Positions 55,459-64,000 of a stretch of 64,000 nucleotides of DNA are shown piece by piece. This stretch comes from Lamellibrachia columna (Eukaryota; Annelida; Polychaeta; Sabellida; Siboglinidae), in the NCBI GenBank assembly GCA_963662155.1, contig OY759271.1, forward strand, positions 32,870,333 through 32,934,332, in the 5' to 3' direction. The notes beneath the pieces are model-generated. The model was not told the origin of the DNA and did no database searches. It worked only from the letters and a program-made list of their open reading frames with translations. Positions within the stretch are counted from its first letter, which is position 1, and every line of letters starts with the position of its first letter. The position numbers and the translations under genes were made by a program.

Positions 55459-57049
55459 ACGACTCAGCCTTACTTCGTCGAAAAACAAACGGCTCTTTTC
55501 AGAGCCAACCACATTCTCCAAGAGGAGTGTCTGCTACTCATTGATTGTTGTAGTGCTGCTACTAGTTCTTTCACTCGTGCATCCGCACCTTCTCACCGTT
55601 CCCTAATTACGCTACCTTACCTTTGAATCGTGTGCAATTCTTCATACATGTTAATCCTGATGTATTAAAAAAATTACGTCTATGCTTTTTACGCATTACA
55701 ACGACAGTTCGTGTTATGATTTCTAATGCGAAGGGTGGGTGAATATTTAATTTAATTAATAACGTTGTAATCGGAACGCTTTACTAAATGGGCACTCACA
55801 CACTGACGTGATATTTACTCGACTACACGCACGTACACGCACACACGTTGGTGTGCACATATTGTAACATGTTTTCAGCAACGACGTATACGTACGTCTG
55901 TTTTTCTTATGTATTTGTTTTCAAATTACAAACGCAACAACATTGAAACGGTATTTATTACAGACCACATCGACCGAGGTTCTTAACCCGTAGTATTTTG
56001 TTTCGTTGTTTTGTGGCATACGTTTGTCAACCTAAGAAATAGTTGAAAACATTGTATAAAAATGTAAATGCGTAAATTTGGATTACACCGCCAGCCAGTG
56101 TCATTGTACAAGTTAGTACATGTACTTCGTTTCCTAACTGTCGTCGGTATGCGCAGAAGTAGTTACCATAACTTCTTGTAAGACAGACTGTCATGATATA
56201 TTGTAAAGACGTTAATTGTATAACATGGTTGAGGACAATTGTCGCCAGTTTAACAGTAAACAGTGACCCGGTTGTGGTTTGTACATGACAGGTGCTTTTA
56301 CCCTAGGCAGGCATACAACAGGTTAGCGTTGCGTACGATGCATTTACCTGACACATTATTGGCCTTTTCGTTGAGTTCACACTTTATTGTGAACACCATG
56401 GTGTTGGCTCTCAGTCCATCCGTGCTATAATAATTGTAGGCTACATTCAGCTGTATGATGCGCCTTGTCATACAACGGTGTCGGGTGGCATTAAATCATA
56501 ATAGGATAAAATAATGATAATAACTTCCATCGCCAGTATATTTACTGAGAAACGACATTGCCGAACACGTAGACTGCAATTAGAGTCGATTCATTAACTA
56601 GATTACACAAATCATAATATTATATGCCTATGTATCGCACGCATATGTAGTTTCCGTAGTACCAAGAGCTGTCATATTATAGTACGGAAACTACTTGTAA
56701 GCTAGTGTATACGTCGGACATTAGATTTGCGCGACGCCAGACGCAAGTCGTCAAAGCAACACAATACTGCCTCGATTTCGTAACGTAATGCGTACGACAA
56801 TCAAACGTTAATTACGTTGTTTTACGGAAAGACGAAGCAATGTACGCGTTTGAGAAAAGACACAGCGAAAGGGGCAGTTTTGTGAATTCAGCGCGCACAC
56901 AAAAAATTAAGTTACGCGTGCAATTTGAGCGGACAAGAAAACCACACGTTCACACGTTGAGGTAGCAATCTCTTTTGTGGGAAGTTGGTTGGCTCTGAAA
57001 AGAGCCGTTTGTTTTTGCGAGTCGCTCGCGAGTGACGCTACACGTTGAT

Positions 57050-57517
<468 letters not shown>

Positions 57518-58884
57518 TTATTGTGTCGTCGCGGCGGTCTTCGCGCGCGCTCAAAAGGCAGACGTGCGATTGGCTGCCGCTTTTGGGGCGGAGTTTATTT
57601 CGATCCCCTTCCGGTATGTTGATGTTTGCTCTGCAACTCGTTTTACACTAACCTCTGCGTGAAAGTAATGTTTTCACACATTTTATCGCGTACGGTGTTA
57701 TGCACGATGCATTTGCAGCGCATGTTTTTGCCGACAACGGCACAATAGGCACGAACTAAGCAAAAATCTCTCGTCGAAGCAGACTTGCTGCTTGACTGAA
57801 GAAGCGCGCGCGTTTTCGGAGGCGGGGTTTATTTCGAGCCCCTTCCGGTTAGCAATGCAGGCGAACTGACTGCTTTTATCTCGTGCATTGTGCCTCACTC
57901 ACGCAGAGTTGTGTGTTCCAAGTGACATTTAGACAACACCTGATCAGGGTATTAATAAAACTAGTTCAATTCGTTGTTTTACACCTTGTGCAACTCATCG
58001 ATCCTACACATGGAAACTGTTGACGCAGTAAACAACTCTGCGTGGTCTAATTACAATCATGTTGAATTCGACAATTAATGAGACGATACAACTTTTAACT
58101 ACACTTCCGCACAAACGCTACAGTGACACCACAACCTGATGATGCTACTGTAACAGTTCAGTCGATGTGCTAACATCTGACATTTTATTCGCAGCATTCT
58201 AAACGTATTCACACCGATAGCATTGACACAACATGCAGATAATTAATACTGTTTCTTTGATTCATCGTCCGCTAATAATAAAAACTGTATGAAATCCTAT
58301 CTACACGGCTCCTTCTATCTTCTATACGTATTAACAAATACTTCTCTCCTCGTGCATACTCTCGTTCATTCGTTTAGGCGTGTTCGTAAGTAAAGGCAGC
58401 GACGAATTACCGGGTAATTGTTTCACGTAGTTAATATTGATACACACTTTAAAAAACGACAGGTGAGTCGGTATTGTGACATGTGTAAGAGGAACAACAG
58501 CAACTTCATTTCTGTAACAAAACAATTGAGAGAGTGCACAGTTGAAATGCGGAAAGAATGCAGTTTATTTTTCCTGCAAATTTAGCGTAATGTTTACCGA
58601 ACGAGACCCGATAATAAATGACGGAATGCACGGAAGAAACTGTTGCTGTGGGCATATAATTTATATATGTGTGTGCGTGTACGTGTGGTCTTGTTAAATG
58701 TTGATCACGTTGGAGGGATTCAAGACAGACATGAGATATAGATAGACAAGAAACACACGTCAGCGATGAAGTAGACGTGACGCATATTATTAGTTACACG
58801 AATGCGATGTAGCAACACACTTTTGTGAAAATGTGGGTGGCTCTGAAAAGAGCCGTTTGTTGCGATGCCGCCGACAGTGGAAAT

Positions 58885-59220
<336 letters not shown>

Positions 59221-60263
59221 TTAACGAATGACGAAACACGGCGCTGTCGATCTTTATAGCGAGCAAAGCGCGGACTGAGGAGTAGTCCGCCCACTGCGCA
59301 GCAAAGCGCGGACCGCGTAGTAGAATTCACAAGCCAGCAATTATGTGCAAGATAGTTTGCGCGCGCGCGCGCGCGCGAGCGAACTTTCCCGCCGACCAAC
59401 CGTTTCCTTAGTTCTATCGACAGCAGCTGGGGATAATAATAATCTCGTTTGAGAAGATTGTGCAGATCAATTTTGTGAAATGCATAAGTCGTTGTGCAAC
59501 AAATGGTTCGTTACGCGCCTATCAGCGACATTTATTTTCAGTAATGTGTGCATTGTCAACATGATTGTAACAATTGTGTGCTGGCAAGAATGTTCGCTAC
59601 TGTGCATTGTCGAACACGACAGTAACATTTCTGTGCCGAAATAATTGTTCAGTACTGTGCGTTATCAAAATGACTAACAATTAGGTGGCCGTTGCAAAGC
59701 GCACGTTTCAAATACATTGCTATGTCCAGTTCCGTTAGCGTTGTTCAGTCGATGCAGGCATACTGCTATTTTGTCTGTACGATCATGTGTTTAGGGTTGT
59801 CAATTTCAAAACAACAACATCAACAACAACACAATAATTGCAATAGTCGAACCAATCGGGAAGCTTTGTCCAAGTCTACGTCATTGATTTATGCTGTACA
59901 TTCAGACAACATTCTAGTTGTTGTTTTCGGCATGCTCACGTGAATGTGGACACGTGAAATTCCTTGGACAGACGAAACATTTCTTGCCGCTCTCTAACAG
60001 GATCAATACTAACGTGAGCCATTTGAAGAAAACCGTACACAACATTTGTAAACGTAGAAACATGTGTCCATTTTATAATAGCATGGCCTTTCGTAAACAG
60101 GATATGAACTGGACAAAGGACAACTGGTGTTGCTGTTCGGAGTAGCTACGCTAAGTTAAGAGTGGAATAATCACGAGCTAAGCGACAGACAGCTACTACT
60201 CTTTCGTGAGAAAGTGGTTGGCTCTGAAAAGAGCCGTTTGTTTTTGTAGCCACACCAGGTGGT

Positions 60264-60635
60264 TTATCGAGTGCTCGTGTACTTGGTCACGGCCTTCGTG
60301 CCCTCGCTGACGGCGTGCTTAGCGAGCTCGCCGGGCAGCAAGAGACGGACGGCGGTCTGGATCTCGCGGCTAGTGATCGTCGAACGCTTGTTGTAGTGAG
60401 CGAGACGGGACGACTCGGCGGCGATGCGCTCGAAGATATCGTTGACGAACGAATTCATGATGCTCATCGCCTTGCTCGAGATACCGGTGTCGGGGTGAAC
60501 CTGCTTCAGCACCTTGTAGATGTAGATTCCGTAGCTCTCCCTCCTTCGCCTACGGTGCTTCTTGCCACCGCTACTAGGCGTCTTCGTCTTGCTGACGGCC
60601 TTTTTGGCGCCCTTCGATGCTGCTTTAGGAGGCAT
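60264..60635 (-). CDS. H2B: Histone H2B, unit 8
   Basis: Consensus H2B protein. Stem-loop 60220-60235. Confidence 0.98.
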   Translation of the reverse strand: MPPKAASKGAKKAVSKTKTPSSGGKKHRRRRRESYGIYIYKVLKQVHPDTGISSKAMSIMNSFVNDIFERIAAESSRLAHYNKRSTITSREIQTAVRLLLPGELAKHAVSEGTKAVTKYTSTR

Positions 60636-60911
60636 GTTGTCTTAGTCGTACACAGATAGATACGTAGAACTTCCGGTGCACATCAGCCGCCGAGCTTTTA
60701 TAGCGCGCGGGATGTAAGAAGGGTGGTCGTTACGGTCACGTGGTCGTTTCGAGCCAGCGCAATTTAGGCGGGCTTTTCACCCGCGAGCGCGCGCGCCGGG
60801 ACGCTGGGCACGCGACCGCCTTATAAAACGAAAATCTGCGCGGCGTTGTGGCATTCTCTATTCTCCTCTCATCAGTTGTGTTCGTCGTTTTACGTTCGTA
60901 GCACAGCAATT
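60636..60911. promoter_or_regulatory. Divergent H2B/H2A promoter, unit 8, long form
   Basis: 276 bp, same insert and TATAAAACG context as unit 7. Confidence 0.83.
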
Positions 60912-61286
60912 ATGTCTGGACGCGGTAAGGGTGGAAAGGCGAAGGGAAAGAGCAAGACTCGTTCTTCTCGTGCCGGACTTCAGTTCCCCGTCGGTCGTAT
61001 TCACCGTCATCTGCGCAAGGGCAACTATGCTCAGCGCGTCGGAGCCGGTGCGCCCGTCTACCTGGCTGCCGTCATGGAGTATCTGGCTGCCGAGGTTCTC
61101 GAGCTGGCAGGAAACGCCGCCCGCGACAACAAGAAGTCGAGGATCATCCCCCGTCACTTGCAGCTGGCCATCCGCAACGACGAGGAGTTGAACAAGCTCC
61201 TCTCTGGCGTCACCATCGCACAGGGCGGTGTATTGCCCAACATCCAGGCGGTTCTTCTGCCAAAAAAGACCCAGAAGGCCCACTAG
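60912..61286 (+). CDS. H2A: Histone H2A, unit 8, C-terminal His variant
   Basis: Ends TQKAH. Stem-loop 61319-61334 intact. Confidence 0.98.
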   Translation: MSGRGKGGKAKGKSKTRSSRAGLQFPVGRIHRHLRKGNYAQRVGAGAPVYLAAVMEYLAAEVLELAGNAARDNKKSRIIPRHLQLAIRNDEELNKLLSGVTIAQGGVLPNIQAVLLPKKTQKAH

Positions 61287-62877
61287 ACGACTCAGCCTTA
61301 CTTCGTCGAAAAACAAACGGCTCTTTTCAGAGCCAACCACATTCTCCAAGAGGAGTGTCTGCTACTCATTGATTGTTGTAGTGCTGCTACTAGTTCTTTC
61401 ACTCGTGCATCCGCACCTTCTCACCATTCCCTAATTACGCTACCTTACCTTTGAATCGTGTGCAATTCTTCATACATGTTAATCCTGATGTATTAAAAAA
61501 ATTACGTCTATGCTTTTTACGCATTACAACGACAGTTCGTGTTATGATTTCTAATGCGAAGGGTGGGTGAATATTTAATTTAATTAATAACGTTGTAATC
61601 GGAACGCTTTACTAAATGGGCACTCACACACTGACGTGATATTTACTCGACTACACGCACGTACACGCACACACGTTGGTGTGCACATATTGTAACATGT
61701 TTTCAGCAACGACGTATACGTACGTCTGTTTTTCTTATGTATTTGTTTTCAAATTACAAACGCAACAACATTGAAACGGTATTTATTACAGACCACATCG
61801 ACCGAGGTTCTTAACCCGTAGTATTTTGTTTCGTTGTTTTGTGGCATACGTTTGTCAACCTAAGAAATAGTTGAAAACATTGTATAAAAATGTAAATGCG
61901 TAAATTTGGATTACACCGCCAGCCAGTGTCATTGTACAAGTTAGTACATGTACTTCGTTTCCTAACTGTCGTCGGTATGCGCAGAAGTAGTTACCATAAC
62001 TTCTTGTAAGACAGACTGTCATGATATATTGTAAAGACGTTAATTGTATAACATGGTTGAGGACAATTGTCGCCAGTTTAACAATAAACAGTGACCCGGT
62101 TGTGGTTTGTACATGACAGGTGCTTTTACCCTAGGCAGGCATACAACAGGTTAGCGTTGCGTACGATGCATTTACCGGACACATTATTGGCCTTTTCGTT
62201 GAGTTCACACTTTATTGTGAACACCATGGTGTTGGCTCTCAGTCCATCCGTGCTATAATAAGTGTAGGCTACATTCAGCTGTATGATGCGCCTTGTCATA
62301 CAACGGTGTCGGGTGGCATTAAATCATAATAGGATAAAATAATGATAATAACTTCCATCGCCAGTATATTTACTGAGAAACGACATTGCCGAACACGTAG
62401 ACTGCAATTAGAGTCGATTCATTAACTAGATTACACAAATCATAATATTATATGCCTATGTATCGCACGCATATGTAGTTTCCGTAGTACCAAGAGCTGT
62501 CATATTATAGTACGGAAACTACTTGTAAGCTAGTGTATACGTCGGACATTAGATTTGCGCGACGCCAGACGCAAGTCGTCAAAGCAACACAATACTGCCT
62601 CGATTTCGTAACGTAATGCGTACGACAATCAAACGTTAATTACGTTGTTTTACGGAAAGACGAAGCAATGTACGCGTTTGAGAAAAGACACAGCGAAAGG
62701 GGCAGTTTTGTGAATTCAGCGCGCACACAAAAAATTAAGTTACGCGTGCAATTTGAGCGGACAAGAAAACCACACGTTCACACGTTGAGGTAGCAATCTC
62801 TTTTGTGGGAAGTTGGTTGGCTCTGAAAAGAGCCGTTTGTTTTTGCGAGTCGCTCGCGAGTGACGCTACACGTTGAT

Positions 62878-63345
<468 letters not shown>

Positions 63346-64000
63346 TTATTGTGTCGTCGCGGCGGTCTTCGCGCGCGCTCAAAAGGCAGACGTGCGATTG
63401 GCTGCCGCTTTTGGGGCGGAGTTTATTTCGATCCCCTTCCGGTATGTTGATGTTTGCTCTGCAACTCGTTTTACACTAACCTCTGCGTGAAAGTAATGTT
63501 TTCACACATTTTATCGCGTACGGTGTTATGCACGATGCATTTGCAGCGCATGTTTTTGCCGACAACGGCACAATAGGCACGAACTAAGCAAAAATCTCTC
63601 GTCGAAGCAGACTTGCTGCTTGACTGAAGAAGCGCGCGCGTTTTCGGAGGCGGGGTTTATTTCGAGCCCCTTCCGGTTAGCAATGCAGGCGAACTGACTG
63701 CTTTTATCTCGTGCATTGTGCCTCACTCACGCAGAGTTGTGTGTTCCAAGTGACATTTAGACAACACCTGATCAGGGTATTAATAAAACTAGTTCAATTC
63801 GTTGTTTTACACCTTGTGCAACTCATCGATCCTACACATGGAAACTGTTGACGCAGTAAACAACTCTGCGTGGTCTAATTACAATCATGTTGAATTCGAC
63901 AATTAATGAGACGATACAACTTTTAACTACACTTCCGCACAAACGCTACAGTGACACCACAACCTGATGATGCTACTGTAACAGTTCAGTCGATGTGCTA

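Overview
The window is a slice of a metazoan tandem histone gene array. Eight repeat units can be followed, the last cut by the window edge. Each unit has the order H2B(-) H2A(+) H3(-) H4(-): H2B/H2A are divergent, H2A/H3 are convergent, and H3, H4 and the next H2B run head to tail on the minus strand. Clean units are 5.83-6.15 kb (unit 7 = 5828, unit 2 = 5883, unit 4 = 6125, unit 3 = 6151 bp). No linker histone H1, 5S rRNA or tRNA gene was seen in any spacer, so this is a core-histone quartet. All genes are intronless and carry the replication-dependent histone 3' stem-loop (16 nt, GGCTCT-TTTC-AGAGCC), usually with a purine-rich element after it. H3 is the H3.2 type (Ala31, Ser87/Val89/Met90) and H2A has no SQ (H2A.X) tail. 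CR1/L2-like LINEs support an animal genome, probably an invertebrate; the species cannot be named from this.

Layout: 1-217 tail of the preceding H4-H2B spacer. Unit 1 (218-14565) has H2B, H2A, an H3 split by a 4.4-kb CR1-like LINE (3157-7571, itself holding an 883-bp TG...CA element), H4, and a second L2-like LINE (10497-14251) in the H4-H2B spacer. Units 2, 3 and 4 (14566-32724) are clean. Unit 5 (32725-40302) has one extra 1438-bp partial duplication carrying a 5'-truncated H3. Unit 6 (40303-54435) has two such duplications, and its H3-H4 spacer is split by 4.2 kb of foreign DNA flanked by two non-identical copies of about 865 bp of spacer. That foreign DNA holds an 89-bp palindromic repeat array, a broken exon set of a zinc-finger (probably MULE/ZSWIM-type) transposon protein, a 149-bp triplicate and the start of another element. 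Units 7 and 8 are nearly identical to each other.

The genes supply the four nucleosome core histones. Each has its own TATA-type promoter, H2B and H2A sharing a 253-276-bp divergent region. Coding sequences are almost invariant while spacers carry a patchwork of linked indels (23-bp promoter insert, long/short H4-H2B spacer, 10-bp H3 promoter deletion), as expected from unequal exchange and gene conversion. Points most worth a second look: the amplified truncated H3 with shared missense changes, H3 P30S beside the K27/S28 mark site in unit 3, the mutated H2A stem-loop of unit 1, the 56-bp deletion upstream of the unit 6 H4 TATA box, the haplotype-discordant duplication around the unit 6 insertion, and a 12-bp inverted repeat kept in all 11 copies of the convergent H2A-H3 spacer.
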